Counted from the stretch's first letter, positions 1 to 8,518 are shown. The stretch: DNA of 64,000 bases from Nocardioides carbamazepini (GCF_024614185.1 NZ_JAHTLF010000023.1:1-64000), one strand, 5' to 3'. Numbers and translations: made by a program. The notes: generated by a model not told the origin, from the letters alone.

Positions 1-250
1 CCCGCGCCGGGGGGGGCGCCGCCCGCCGGGGCCCCCCCCCGCCCACCCCCGCCCCGCCCCCCGCCGCCGCCGCGCCCCCCCGCGCCCTCGTGGACCCCAG
101 GCCCGGCGCAACGGTCGTCCCCCGGGCCGCCCGGCCCGGGGGGTGACGCCCGTCCACCCCGCCCCGGTCCCCCCCCCCCCCCCGGACTAACGAGGGCGGC
201 GCGCCCCGGGCCGGTCCGCGCCGCCGGATGACGGCCGGGGTCCTGACCCC
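1..250. other. GC homopolymer-rich segment, probable contig end
   Basis: Almost only G and C, with long homopolymer runs, including a run of 15 C at 169-183. Codon structure is absent and composition differs from the rest of the window. No gene, promoter or repeat unit could be supported. It is most simply low-quality sequence at an assembly edge. Confidence 0.6.
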
Positions 251-1144
251 TCACGCCTCCTGGAGGAGACGGGTCGAGTCGACGAGCCCGACGAACTCGT
301 TCTCCGCTCCGATCAGGCCCCAGCTCGCGACCCAGTCGACGGTGCGGTTGAAGTGGTCCTCGGGATAGGGACCCGCGTGGATGTAGCGCAGCCGGCCCAG
401 CTTGAAGTCGTCCGGCTCGAGCTCGGCCACGGGGGCGGCCGTCTCGATGAAGTACTTGAGGTAGGGGCGGATGTCCTCGTGGATCTTGTCGACGCCTCGG
501 TTGACCGCCCGGGTGATGCGGGTGAGCTCGTCGGAGGTCAGGTTGTCCCCGGCGATCTCCGCGCCGAAGTAGTGCCCCTCGGCGAGGACCTTGTAGCCCT
601 GCTTCTCTGCCACGGTGATCCACGGCTCCATCACGGCGACCGCGTCGATGTCGCCGTCGCGGAGCGCCGCGAAGCGCTCCTTGCCCTTGATGCCGACCAG
701 GTTGATGTCGGTGCGGGGGAGGAAGCCCTCCAGCAGCTGCAGGACCAGGTAGTGCGAGCCATGGTGGAAGTTCACCCCGACCCGCACGCCCGCGAGGTCA
801 CCTGCCACGTTGTAGGGAGAGTCGGGCCGGACGATGATCGCCTGGCTGGCAACGGCCGAACGCCGCGCGACGACCTTGCCGTTGACCTGGCTGTCCTGGG
901 ACCGACGCAGCTGCCCCCACTCGCAGGCGTTGTAGAGCTGGCTGCGGCCGGCCTCGAACAGCTTGAAGCTGCTGAACGAGGAGACGACGTCGGGCCGTTC
1001 GACGAACCGCAGCTGCTGCTCGTCGGCGGCCGGCGTACGCAGGAGCTCGACGTCGAGGCCCTCGTCCTCGAAGTAGCCCTCCTCCTCGGCGACGTAGTAA
1101 GGCAGGTAGAAGACGGTGCCGGCCGCCTCGATCTTGATCGACAT
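251..1144 (-). CDS. NMT1/SsuA-type solute-binding-like protein lacking a signal peptide
   Basis: 297 aa. The ATG at 1144 is chosen because AAGGAG lies about 5 nt upstream. The protein opens directly with the mature fold of an NMT1/THI5/SsuA-like binding protein (segment 'FYLPYYVAEEEGYFEDEGLD', the usual 'ia...GyF..eGL' pattern) and carries a later 'DIDAVAVMEPW' segment typical of lobe 2. There is no hydrophobic leader or lipobox, so it is predicted to be cytoplasmic. Proteins of this fold without export signals can be enzymes or ligand sensors rather than importer subunits. It is transcribed divergently from the dipeptide-type ABC operon at 1322, with a palindrome between them. Function is unknown beyond the fold; a wrong start that hides a leader is unlikely because the in-frame upstream extension is also not leader-like. 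Confidence 0.7.
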   Translation of the reverse strand: MSIKIEAAGTVFYLPYYVAEEEGYFEDEGLDVELLRTPAADEQQLRFVERPDVVSSFSSFKLFEAGRSQLYNACEWGQLRRSQDSQVNGKVVARRSAVASQAIIVRPDSPYNVAGDLAGVRVGVNFHHGSHYLVLQLLEGFLPRTDINLVGIKGKERFAALRDGDIDAVAVMEPWITVAEKQGYKVLAEGHYFGAEIAGDNLTSDELTRITRAVNRGVDKIHEDIRPYLKYFIETAAPVAELEPDDFKLGRLRYIHAGPYPEDHFNRTVDWVASWGLIGAENEFVGLVDSTRLLQEA

Positions 1145-1176
1145 GATGCTCCTTATCGCTGGGTTCGCGTCTTGCA

Positions 1177-1189
1177 CTAGAAGTTCTAG
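1177..1189. promoter_or_regulatory. Palindromic operator in divergent promoter region
   Basis: A perfect CTAGAA-G-TTCTAG palindrome (13 bp) lies in the AT-rich gap between the divergent genes starting at 1144 and 1322. The flanks extend the symmetry imperfectly (CTTGC on the left, CAAG on the right). The core TAGAANTTCTA recurs at 7357-7367. A local regulator probably binds here; which one is not known. Confidence 0.5.
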
Positions 1190-1321
1190 CAAGAAACCTA
1201 GCGTTGTGTACATAAAAATAATGTGGGATGTTCATATAGTGAGATGATCAAGTCTAGTGATCTACTAGGCATTAATGTCGGATCGTCGCCCTGTGCCGAT
1301 CACCCCGAGAGAGCGAGTCCC

Positions 1322-2926
1322 ATGACGCGTCCCACGCGAGGCCGACCAGCCCTCGTCCTTGTCGCCCTGATTGCTGCCGCCACCCTTCTCAACGCCTGCG
1401 GCGGCGCCGCCGGTGGCCGTGAGGGCGGCGGAGGTTCCACCACTCCCGTCGAAGGCGGGGTGCTGAAGTACCGCACGACCGGCGCGAACCTCAGCTCGAC
1501 CGACCCTGGTGTCCACACCGGCTACGGGCCTGCCATTCCCGTGCGCGGGATCGTCGACTCGCTGGTGTTCCAGAACGAGTCCGGTGAGTTCGAGCCGTGG
1601 CTGGCGACCGAGTGGAAGGTGGACGAGACCGCGTCGCGCTACGAGTTCGTACTGCGCGACGACGTCACCTTCAGCAACGGTGAGGAGCTCGACTCCAGCG
1701 CGGTGAAGCAGAGCGTCGACGCGTTGGTGGAGCAGGGGGCCAAGTACGCCACGGTGAACCAGTGGATCGGCCGGCTGCGCGAGATCAGCACACCGGCTCC
1801 TACCACCGTCGTGTTCGAGTTCGCCGAGCCGAACTCCTCCTTCCTGCAGGCGGTCTCCACGACCTCCCTGGGGATCGTCGCCCCCGAGACCTCCGCCATG
1901 AGCTACGAGGAGCGTCAGGAGGGGACGACCATCATCGGCAGCGGGCCGTTCGTCGTCACCGAGTCCCGCGGCGAGGAGGGCTACGTGCTCGAGCGCCGCG
2001 AGGACTACGCCTGGCCCCCGGCCTCGGCCCAGAACCAGGGGCCGGCCCACCTCGAGGGCATCGAGGTGTTCACGACGCCTGACAACAGCATTGCCGCGGC
2101 TCAGTTGCGCGCCGGCGAGATCGACATGATGCACAACACCGAGCCCGTCGACAAGACGGAGTTCTCGAACAACCCCGACCTCACCATCAGGCGGGACCCG
2201 CTGCCCGGATCGGCGCTCGGCTTCACGGTCAACACCGAGGTTCCCGGACTCGACGAGCCGGAGGTGCGCCGGGCGCTGGCGCTCGCGATCGATCGCGACG
2301 CGGTGCTGGAGCGGGCTTCGGCGATCGACATCCCGCCGACCAGCCTCTTCGCGGCGAACAACCCGTACTGGACCGACCAGTCCGGTCTGATCTCGACGGA
2401 CGTCGATGAGGCCGCGAGGCTCCTCGACGAGGCGGGTTGGGAACGTGGCGAGGACGGGGTGCGCGCCAAGGGCGGCGCGCGGCTCTCCTTCGACCTGATC
2501 TACAGTCCGTCGACCATCTCCCACGAGCCCAACATCGCCGTGGTCCAGTCGCAGTGGAAGGACATCGGGGTCGAGCTCACGTTCGGCAGCCTGACCGCAG
2601 CCGAGCTCAACCAGCGCCTGGTCAGCGGCGACTACTCGTTCTCGTGGGGCAGCAGCACCCGGCCGGATGTGGACATCCTGCGCAGCACCTATGCCGGCCT
2701 CGACCCAGAGCTGGACAAGGTGTTCACCCAGTTGCAGGCCGAGCCGGACATCGAGGCCAAGCGGCCGCTGGCCGACGAGGCGGTGCGCCGGATCCTGGAG
2801 CAGGGCTACTTCGTCCCGCTCTACGACTTCATCCAGCCCCTGGCCTACCGCAACACGACGCACGTGCCGACGCTCGAGGCGAGCACCATCCCGATCCTGA
2901 GTGACGCGTGGCTGGACCGGTCATGA
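1322..2926 (+). CDS. ABC importer family 5 solute-binding lipoprotein (peptide/nickel/opine type)
   Basis: 534 aa, about the usual length for DppA/OppA-like proteins. The ATG at 1322 is chosen because it gives a lipoprotein signal: Arg-rich start, hydrophobic stretch, then lipobox L-N-A-C. Longer in-frame starts upstream give no leader. The body has the SBP_bac_5 layout: an N-terminal 'GGVLKYRTTG' strand, 'LATEWKVDETASRYEFVLRD' and a C-terminal 'PLYDFIQPLAYR' segment. It captures a peptide-like or other small amphipathic substrate at the outer face of the membrane and delivers it to the permeases encoded next. It is first in an operon with both permeases and a fused ATPase, each joined by 4-nt overlaps. 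The substrate cannot be read from sequence. Confidence 0.9.
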   Translation: MTRPTRGRPALVLVALIAAATLLNACGGAAGGREGGGGSTTPVEGGVLKYRTTGANLSSTDPGVHTGYGPAIPVRGIVDSLVFQNESGEFEPWLATEWKVDETASRYEFVLRDDVTFSNGEELDSSAVKQSVDALVEQGAKYATVNQWIGRLREISTPAPTTVVFEFAEPNSSFLQAVSTTSLGIVAPETSAMSYEERQEGTTIIGSGPFVVTESRGEEGYVLERREDYAWPPASAQNQGPAHLEGIEVFTTPDNSIAAAQLRAGEIDMMHNTEPVDKTEFSNNPDLTIRRDPLPGSALGFTVNTEVPGLDEPEVRRALALAIDRDAVLERASAIDIPPTSLFAANNPYWTDQSGLISTDVDEAARLLDEAGWERGEDGVRAKGGARLSFDLIYSPSTISHEPNIAVVQSQWKDIGVELTFGSLTAAELNQRLVSGDYSFSWGSSTRPDVDILRSTYAGLDPELDKVFTQLQAEPDIEAKRPLADEAVRRILEQGYFVPLYDFIQPLAYRNTTHVPTLEASTIPILSDAWLDRS

Positions 2927-3972
2927 GCCTGCCCTCGCCGGTCGACACCGAGCCGGAGCCGACGGTCGCGCTCGACCCGTCGGGGTCGCGGGGGCGCACG
3001 GTGGCGCGGGTCGTCGGCGTGCGCCTGCTGCATGCCGTCGCCGTGGTGGCGGTCGCCTACACAGCGTCGTTCCTGCTCCTGTTCGTACTGCCCGGCGACG
3101 CCGTTCTCGCCCGGATCGGTACGACCGACACCGTCGGGAACGCCGACCTCTCCGGCATGCAGCTCGACTCGCTGCGGGCCGAGGTCGGCCTCGACGCCAG
3201 CCTGGGCCGGCAGTACTGGAGCGGCCTGACCGGACTGGCGCGCGGCGACCTCGGCAGCTCGCTCATCAACGACCGGCCGGTCACCGCCCTGCTAGGGGAG
3301 GCGCTCCCCAACACGCTCACGCTGACCGGCCTGTCGCTGTTGTTCTCGGTGCCGCTCGGCTTCCTGCTCGCTCTCGTCGCCGTCGTGCCCCGCTCGCGTG
3401 CCGTGCGCTCTCTGGCAGCCCTGCTGCCCTCGGCCTACGTCAGTCTGCCGGTCTTCTGGATCGGTGTGCTCTTCATCTATCTCTTCGCCATCACGCTCGG
3501 CTGGTTCCCGTCCGGGGGCAGCCAGGGCGCTGCGTCGGCGGTGCTGCCCGTCGCCGTCCTGTCGCTGCTCGGCGCGGCGCAGTTCGCGCAGGTGCTGATC
3601 AGCAGCCTGCGCGCCGAGGTCGGCAAGACCTATGCCGCCGTCACCGCGCCCGCCAAGGGTGCCGGCCGCGCGTACACGGTGTTCCGGCACTGCCTGCGCA
3701 ACGCCGCCTTCCCGTTCCTGGCCGTCTTCGGACTGCGCGTGGGTGCCCTGCTCGCCGGGACGGCGGTGGTCGAGGTGGTCTTCGCCCGCAACGGGATCGG
3801 CCGGCTCATGGTCGAGTCCGTGCGCGCCGTCGACCTGACCGTGGTCCTGGGACTCGTCGTCGTGCTCGCCCTGGTCTACGTCGTGATCAACACGCTCGTC
3901 GATGTCGGGTACGCCCTGCTCGACCCGCGCCTGCGCCGGATGGCGCCCGTCCGTTCAGGAGGCGAGTCGTGA
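2923..3972 (+). CDS. ABC importer permease, DppB-type
   Basis: 349 aa. ATG at 2923 overlaps the preceding stop (ATGA), indicating translational coupling. The N-terminal ~40 residues are polar and proline/acid-rich, longer than usual, followed by a membrane helix 'LLHAVAVVAVAYTASFLLLF'. The rest shows the BPD_transp_1 pattern: several hydrophobic segments and a cytoplasmic coupling loop near 'KTYAAVTAPAKGAGRAY' (the EAA-like motif). The C-terminal 'GTAVVEVVFARNGIGRLMVESV' is typical of DppB proteins. It forms the membrane pore with the DppC-type partner. Confidence 0.9.
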   Translation: MSLPSPVDTEPEPTVALDPSGSRGRTVARVVGVRLLHAVAVVAVAYTASFLLLFVLPGDAVLARIGTTDTVGNADLSGMQLDSLRAEVGLDASLGRQYWSGLTGLARGDLGSSLINDRPVTALLGEALPNTLTLTGLSLLFSVPLGFLLALVAVVPRSRAVRSLAALLPSAYVSLPVFWIGVLFIYLFAITLGWFPSGGSQGAASAVLPVAVLSLLGAAQFAQVLISSLRAEVGKTYAAVTAPAKGAGRAYTVFRHCLRNAAFPFLAVFGLRVGALLAGTAVVEVVFARNGIGRLMVESVRAVDLTVVLGLVVVLALVYVVINTLVDVGYALLDPRLRRMAPVRSGGES

Positions 3973-4832
3973 CCGCGACCGCCGTACGCCCGGCCGAGAC
4001 CCTCACGCCGTCGGAGCCGCCGGAAGCGCGCGGGCCACGCCGGCGGCTCCGTGAGTTGCACGTGCACCTGGCGCTGCTCGCCGCTCTCGTGGCGATCGCG
4101 CTCCTCCCGTCTCTCATCGCGACCCACGATCCGCTCGCCCTCGACGGGCGCCCGTTCACCGCCCCGGGCGGCACCTACTGGTTCGGCACCGACGAGATCG
4201 GCCGCGACCTCTACTCACGGGTCGTCCACGGACTCCAGATCTCGTTCCTGTCGGCAGCACTCGCGGTGCTGGTGGCGCTGGTGCTCGGCGCCCTGGTCGG
4301 TGTGCTGTCCGGACTGCGCCCGGGCGGCGTACTCGATCGGGTGCTCAGTGTCCTCACCGAGGCGGTCATGGCGATCCCCGCGGTGCTCCTGGCGCTCGCC
4401 GCGATCACGGCCTACGGGCGCGGTGCCTACATCGCCGCCGTCGCCATCGGCGTCGCGGAGGCCACCGGCTTCGCCCGCCTCGTGCGCGGGCTGATGCTGC
4501 AGTCGCAGTCCCTGGTGTTCGTGGAGGCCGCTCGCACCTGCGGCACCAGCCCGTTCCGCGTGCTCGTGAGGCACGTCATCCCGACCGTCTATCACCCGGT
4601 GCTGTCCTACACCGCGATGCACTTCGGGCTGGCCATGCTGGCCATCGGCTCGCTGAGCTATCTCGGCTTCGGTGAGGCACCGCCCTCCCCGGAGTGGGGG
4701 GTGCTGATCAGCGGCGGTCAGAAGTACCTCGTGCACGCGTGGTGGGTGGCACTGATCCCCGGGATCGCGTTGACGGCGGTCGTCGTCCTCCTCAACCGCA
4801 TCGCCAACCTGCTGCAGGAGGGGCGCTCGTGA
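3969..4832 (+). CDS. ABC importer permease, DppC-type
   Basis: 287 aa. A GTG start at 3969 overlaps the previous stop. After a short polar N-terminus and one membrane helix it has the DppC hallmark 'YWFGTDEIGRDLYSRVVHGL', then four to five hydrophobic segments. The EAA-like loop is around 'VEAARTCGTSPFRVLVRHVIP', and the C-terminal 'SYLGFGEAPPSPEWGVLISGG' is conserved in the family. It pairs with the DppB-type protein to make the transmembrane channel. Confidence 0.9.
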   Translation: MTATAVRPAETLTPSEPPEARGPRRRLRELHVHLALLAALVAIALLPSLIATHDPLALDGRPFTAPGGTYWFGTDEIGRDLYSRVVHGLQISFLSAALAVLVALVLGALVGVLSGLRPGGVLDRVLSVLTEAVMAIPAVLLALAAITAYGRGAYIAAVAIGVAEATGFARLVRGLMLQSQSLVFVEAARTCGTSPFRVLVRHVIPTVYHPVLSYTAMHFGLAMLAIGSLSYLGFGEAPPSPEWGVLISGGQKYLVHAWWVALIPGIALTAVVVLLNRIANLLQEGRS

Positions 4833-6445
4833 CCGAGACACTGCTGGAGATCTCCGACCTCACCGTGACCTACGAGCGAGGGAGCACGGTCGACACCGCC
4901 CTTGCCGAGGTCGGGCTGAGCCTTCGACGCGGCAGCGTGACTGCCGTGATCGGGGAGTCGGGATCGGGGAAGAGCACCCTCGCGCACGCCGTGGTGCGGC
5001 TGCTTCCGGACAACGGCGCGATCACCCGGGGGACCGTCGTCCTCGACGGCGAGGACGTGCTGCGGCGCACCGAGCGTGAGTTCCGCCCGCTGCGCGGGCG
5101 CCACGTCGGGTTCGTCCCGCAGGACCCGATCGCCTCGCTCAACCCGACCAAGTCCATCGGCGCACAGGTCAAGGAGTCATTCGCGCTCGCCGGGTCGTCG
5201 CTGTCGGCGCGGCAGGTCGAGGAGCGGGTGGCGGGCGACCTGCGCGACCTCGGGTTCAGCGACCCCGAGGCGCTGCTGCGCTCCTATCCGCACGAGCTCT
5301 CCGGGGGAATGCGGCAACGTGTCCTGGTCGCCATCGCCTTCAGCCAGCGACCGCAGCTGGTGATCGCCGACGAGCCGACCAGCGCTCTCGATGTGCTCGT
5401 CGGGCAGGACGTGCTGCGGCGCCTGCACGCCCTCCGGGCGAAGCACGGCACCACGGTCCTGCTGATCACCCACGATCTCGCTCTCGCCAGCCGCAATGCC
5501 GACGACGTGGTCGTGCTGCAGCGGGGCCGGATCGTCGAGAGCGGCCCGATCGCCGAGGTCTTCGCCGACCCTCAACACACGTACACGCGCTCGCTGCTGG
5601 CCAGCTCGGCGCGCCTCGTCGCGGGGCGGGTGCTCGATGTCGGGGAGGCCTACCGGCGCTTCGCTCGCGCTGAGCCGGCCGACGTGGCGACCGTCGACCC
5701 GGTGATCGAGCTGGCCGGGGTCGCGCGCACCTTCCGGGCCGGTGGACGCGAGGTCGTCGCGGTCCGGGACCTGTCGCTGACCGTGCCGCGCGGAGCGACC
5801 TTCGCGCTGGTGGGGGAGTCGGGCTCCGGCAAGACCACCACCAGCCGGATCATCCTCGGCCTCGAGCGGGCTGACCGGGGCTCGGTCCGTGTGTTCGGCA
5901 ACGACGTGGTCGGGCTCGGGCGCGGCGGGATGAAGGCGCTTCGAAGGCGGATGCAGGTCGTCTACCAGAGCCCGTTCGAGTCGCTGAACCCGCGCCTGTC
6001 GCTCCGCGAGATCGTGGCCGAGCCGCTCGATGCCTACCGGGTCGGGTCGCGTCAGGAGCGTCGCGCGCGGGTGGTCGAGCTCCTCGACCGGGTGCAGCTC
6101 CCGCCGTCGTACGCCGAACGTCGCCCGCGGGAGCTGTCCGGCGGCCAGCGGCAGCGAGTGGCGATCGCGCGGGCGCTGGCCCTCGAGCCCGAGCTGCTCG
6201 TGCTCGACGAGCCGGTCTCGGCGCTGGACGCCACGATCCAGGCCCAGGTGCTCACGTTGCTCACCGAGCTGCAGCGCGACCTGGGGCTGACCTACTTCCT
6301 CGTCACCCACGACCTCGGCGTCGTCGCCGACGTCGCCTCGCAGGTGGCGGTGATGCGGCGCGGCCGCCTCGTCGAGCACGGTTCCACCGCCGAGGTCGTG
6401 CTCCGGCCCAAGCACGACTACACCCAGGCACTGCTCGCTGTCTGA
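4829..6445 (+). CDS. Fused DppD-DppF-type ABC importer ATPase
   Basis: 538 aa in one chain, from a GTG start that overlaps the preceding stop. Two complete nucleotide-binding domains are visible. The first (about 1-260) has Walker A 'GESGSGKST', Q-loop 'FVPQDPIASLNP', signature 'LSGGMRQRV' and Walker B 'LVIADEPTSALD'. The second (about 290-538) has 'GESGSGKTT', 'VYQSPFESLNP', 'LSGGQRQRVAIARAL' and 'LLVLDEPVSALD'. It energises the importer encoded upstream. In the other dipeptide-type operon of this window (41308-43172) the same two domains are separate genes, so this is a fusion variant. All catalytic motifs look intact. Confidence 0.93.
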   Translation: MTETLLEISDLTVTYERGSTVDTALAEVGLSLRRGSVTAVIGESGSGKSTLAHAVVRLLPDNGAITRGTVVLDGEDVLRRTEREFRPLRGRHVGFVPQDPIASLNPTKSIGAQVKESFALAGSSLSARQVEERVAGDLRDLGFSDPEALLRSYPHELSGGMRQRVLVAIAFSQRPQLVIADEPTSALDVLVGQDVLRRLHALRAKHGTTVLLITHDLALASRNADDVVVLQRGRIVESGPIAEVFADPQHTYTRSLLASSARLVAGRVLDVGEAYRRFARAEPADVATVDPVIELAGVARTFRAGGREVVAVRDLSLTVPRGATFALVGESGSGKTTTSRIILGLERADRGSVRVFGNDVVGLGRGGMKALRRRMQVVYQSPFESLNPRLSLREIVAEPLDAYRVGSRQERRARVVELLDRVQLPPSYAERRPRELSGGQRQRVAIARALALEPELLVLDEPVSALDATIQAQVLTLLTELQRDLGLTYFLVTHDLGVVADVASQVAVMRRGRLVEHGSTAEVVLRPKHDYTQALLAV

Positions 6446-6473
6446 GCGACGAACCCCCGAAAGGAGCCCGGCC

Positions 6474-6944
6474 GTGTCCGGATACGACTACGCGAGTGCG
6501 ATCACCGGCTGCACCACCGACGTGCACGGCAGGTTCGCGCTGCGCGGACCGTCCTTCGAGATGCTGGCCGACGGGTCCGTGGCCTCGGGCGGCCCAGGGC
6601 GCGCACCCGGCCCCCTCGACCTGCTGGTCTCGGCGCTGGTGGCCAACCTGCTCAATGTCCTGCACGACGGCCAGCTGGTCGACACAGGCCCGCGAGGTGA
6701 CGCGGCCGACGAGGACCGTGACGCCGTCCGGCGCGATGTGCAGGTGCGCGCACGGGTGACCCGCTATCCCGCGGGGCGGCTGAAGGTGGGGTTGTTGACG
6801 GTGGACGTCCGCATCGGCGGACATGACGACGCCTCGACCCGGCGCCTGCTGGCCGACTACCGGAACGGCTGCCGGGTGCTCCCGGCCGTCGAGACGGTGG
6901 TCGACGTCGCGCTGCAGCCCGCGGCGTCGGATGCCGCGGCCTGA
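6474..6944 (+). CDS. OsmC-like protein
   Basis: 156 aa. The GTG at 6474 follows AAAGGAG with good spacing. The segment 'GPGRAPGPLDLLVSALVANLLNVL' matches the OsmC 'P..LLL.ALg.C' helix, but the usual first Cys of the peroxidase pair is Asn/Leu here. The second cysteine region has 'YRNGCRVLPAVETVVDV', like the 'C.v...l...v.v' end of OsmC proteins. Family members reduce organic hydroperoxides; with one Cys apparently missing, peroxidase activity is doubtful. It lies 28 nt after the ABC operon and may be its last gene. Confidence 0.6.
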   Translation: MSGYDYASAITGCTTDVHGRFALRGPSFEMLADGSVASGGPGRAPGPLDLLVSALVANLLNVLHDGQLVDTGPRGDAADEDRDAVRRDVQVRARVTRYPAGRLKVGLLTVDVRIGGHDDASTRRLLADYRNGCRVLPAVETVVDVALQPAASDAAA

Positions 6945-7000
6945 GCGCGGTCGCCGCGTCCCACTAGGCTGCTGGTCGGCGGCCGAACAACGGGGAAGAG

Positions 7001-7342
7001 ATGGCGTTCGAGAAGAAGTACAGCGACGAGGTACGTGACGCTGCCGTGCGCAGGGTCGCCGAACGGCGCCAGAGCGAACCCGGCAACCGATCGATCCTGC
7101 GCGAGGTCGCCGAGGAGTTCGAGGTCGGCGAGCAGTCGCTCCGGATCTGGGTCAAGCGCCTCGACGACGGCATGTTCGACCCCGGTGAGGCGGCCCGGCT
7201 CCGCCAGGCGCCGCGCGAGCAGCTGCTCGCGCGGATCGCGGAGCTGGAGGCCGAGGCCGCCTCGCTGCGCGAGGACAACGAGGCGCTCAAGCGGGCCTCC
7301 ATCATCTTCGCGGCCGAGGCCGCCAAGCAGTTCACACACTGA
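7001..7342 (+). CDS. Orphan IS3-family OrfA-like HTH protein
   Basis: 113 aa. An N-terminal helix-turn-helix ('YSDEVRDAAVRRVAER', then 'ILREVAEEFEVGEQSLRIWVKR') is followed by a leucine-zipper-like coiled coil ending 'LREDNEALKRASIIFAAEAAK', the classic layout of IS3/IS911 OrfA. No OrfB integrase, frameshift site or terminal inverted repeats are seen on either side. The next 70 bp are the promoter of the monooxygenase gene. Either it is an IS remnant or a domesticated DNA-binding protein. GGGGAAGAG precedes the ATG. Codon use is like the neighbours, which argues for long residence. Confidence 0.75.
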   Translation: MAFEKKYSDEVRDAAVRRVAERRQSEPGNRSILREVAEEFEVGEQSLRIWVKRLDDGMFDPGEAARLRQAPREQLLARIAELEAEAASLREDNEALKRASIIFAAEAAKQFTH

Positions 7343-7356
7343 CTGCGATGCGACGC

Positions 7357-7397
7357 TAGAAATTCTACTGTGCCATATAGCATCTAACTAGAGTTAG
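7357..7397. promoter_or_regulatory. Operators before the luciferase-like monooxygenase
   Basis: Two palindromes lie in a local AT-rich stretch: TAGAA-A-TTCTA at 7357-7367 and CTAAC-TAGA-GTTAG at 7384-7397. The first matches the core of the site at 1177-1189. The second ends 17 nt before the ATG at 7415, a position that would block transcription or translation start. The binding protein is unknown. Confidence 0.5.
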
Positions 7398-7414
7398 TTG
7401 ATATAAATAAGGGT

Positions 7415-8503
7415 ATGCACTTCTCCCTTCACCTGAGTCCGCAGAGCAAGGATCCGGCCGACGACGCCGAGATCATCGAGACGCTGGTCGAGACCGCCCT
7501 GCGCGCCGAGCGACACGGCGTCGCGTCGATCGGGCTGACCGAGCATCACCTCGCGGGCTACAACACGTACGTCGACCCGTTCATGCTCGGCGCGCACCTG
7601 GCCGGCCGGCTGACGACGGCGCACATCTCGGTGACCGTGGCCCAGGTCGCCCTGGAGCACCCGGTCCGCCTGGTCGAGAAGTGCAACCTGCTCGATGTGC
7701 TCACCCGGGGCCGGCTCCTCGTCGCCCTGGCGGCGGGGTCCGCGTCCCCGGTCGAGCTCGAGGCGTTCGGGGCGGGCAAGGTGGACCGCGCCGTGGTCAC
7801 CGAGGAGCGGATCGAGGCGATGATGAAGATCTGGGCCCGCGAGGACGGCGATCCGCCGCTCGATGTCAGCACGAGCGTCGACCGCGGCGTCGTGGCGGCG
7901 CGTGTGGGACCCGCGTCCTACCGCCTGCCCCGACCGTTGGTCGCCCGCGCCACGCGGACCCCGGCGACCATCGCCCATCTCGGACGTCAGGGCATTCCGG
8001 TCGTCAACGGCCAGTGGTTGACCAAGGACGGCGACAACCGGGACCTGCTCGGTCTCTACGCCGACGCCCTCTTCGCCGGCGACTTCGACGAGCAGACCGT
8101 CGCCGACTGCCTCGCCTGGCACGGCTTCGGGCTGACGATCGTGATCGCGCCCACCCAGCGTGCCGCCGAGGAGCGGTGGGCGCGCTTCCTCGAGGTAGGC
8201 GGCGAGGGGCCGCAGCCGGGACGGCTCGGCGGCGCCGCCGTGTGGGAGAAGGAGTGGACCCACCGTGAGGTCGCTCGCTCCGCCGGCGCGCTCGTCGGCT
8301 CGCCGCAGCGCATCGTCGAGGAGATCGGGCTGATCCGCGAGCAGGGTGCGCGGCACGTGCGGATCATCCCGGCCATTCCGGCGGGCGCGGCCGAGGACCG
8401 CGACGAGATCTACGACCTGATCTTCGAGGAGGTCATGTCCCACGTGGATCCCGAGCCGTTGGCCGACCCCGTCCACGTGCGCCGCGCGACCGTGGCCGGC
8501 TGA
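7415..8503 (+). CDS. LLM-class (luciferase-like) flavin-dependent oxidoreductase
   Basis: 362 aa. The fold is the bacterial luciferase-like TIM barrel: 'MHFSLHLSPQ' first strand, 'AERHGVASIGLTEHHLAGY' (the common 'G...vw..EHH' motif), 'ISVTVAQVALEHPVRLVEKCNLLDVLTRGRLLVALAAGS', and C-terminal 'LVGSPQRIVEEIGLIREQGARHVRI'. It uses reduced FMN or F420 to oxidise an organic substrate in the cytoplasm; cofactor and substrate cannot be told. There is no clear Shine-Dalgarno sequence; the short AT-rich leader carries two palindromes. It may act on the compound imported by the ABC system upstream. Confidence 0.85.
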   Translation: MHFSLHLSPQSKDPADDAEIIETLVETALRAERHGVASIGLTEHHLAGYNTYVDPFMLGAHLAGRLTTAHISVTVAQVALEHPVRLVEKCNLLDVLTRGRLLVALAAGSASPVELEAFGAGKVDRAVVTEERIEAMMKIWAREDGDPPLDVSTSVDRGVVAARVGPASYRLPRPLVARATRTPATIAHLGRQGIPVVNGQWLTKDGDNRDLLGLYADALFAGDFDEQTVADCLAWHGFGLTIVIAPTQRAAEERWARFLEVGGEGPQPGRLGGAAVWEKEWTHREVARSAGALVGSPQRIVEEIGLIREQGARHVRIIPAIPAGAAEDRDEIYDLIFEEVMSHVDPEPLADPVHVRRATVAG

Positions 8504-8504
8504 C

Positions 8505-8518
8505 GTGCGGGTCCGCAC
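8505..8518. terminator. Small hairpin after the LLM gene
   Basis: GTGCGG-GT-CCGCAC is a perfect 6-bp stem beginning right after the stop codon of the monooxygenase gene. There is no T-tract, so it is at best a weak terminator or an mRNA-end stabiliser. Confidence 0.25.

Noticed and set aside
353-1180. 275-aa plus-strand frame
   Set aside because: Antisense shadow of the solute-binding-like gene; no ribosome site and composition typical of shadows.
7001-7342. Active insertion sequence
   Set aside because: No OrfB, no terminal inverted repeats and no target duplication were found around it.
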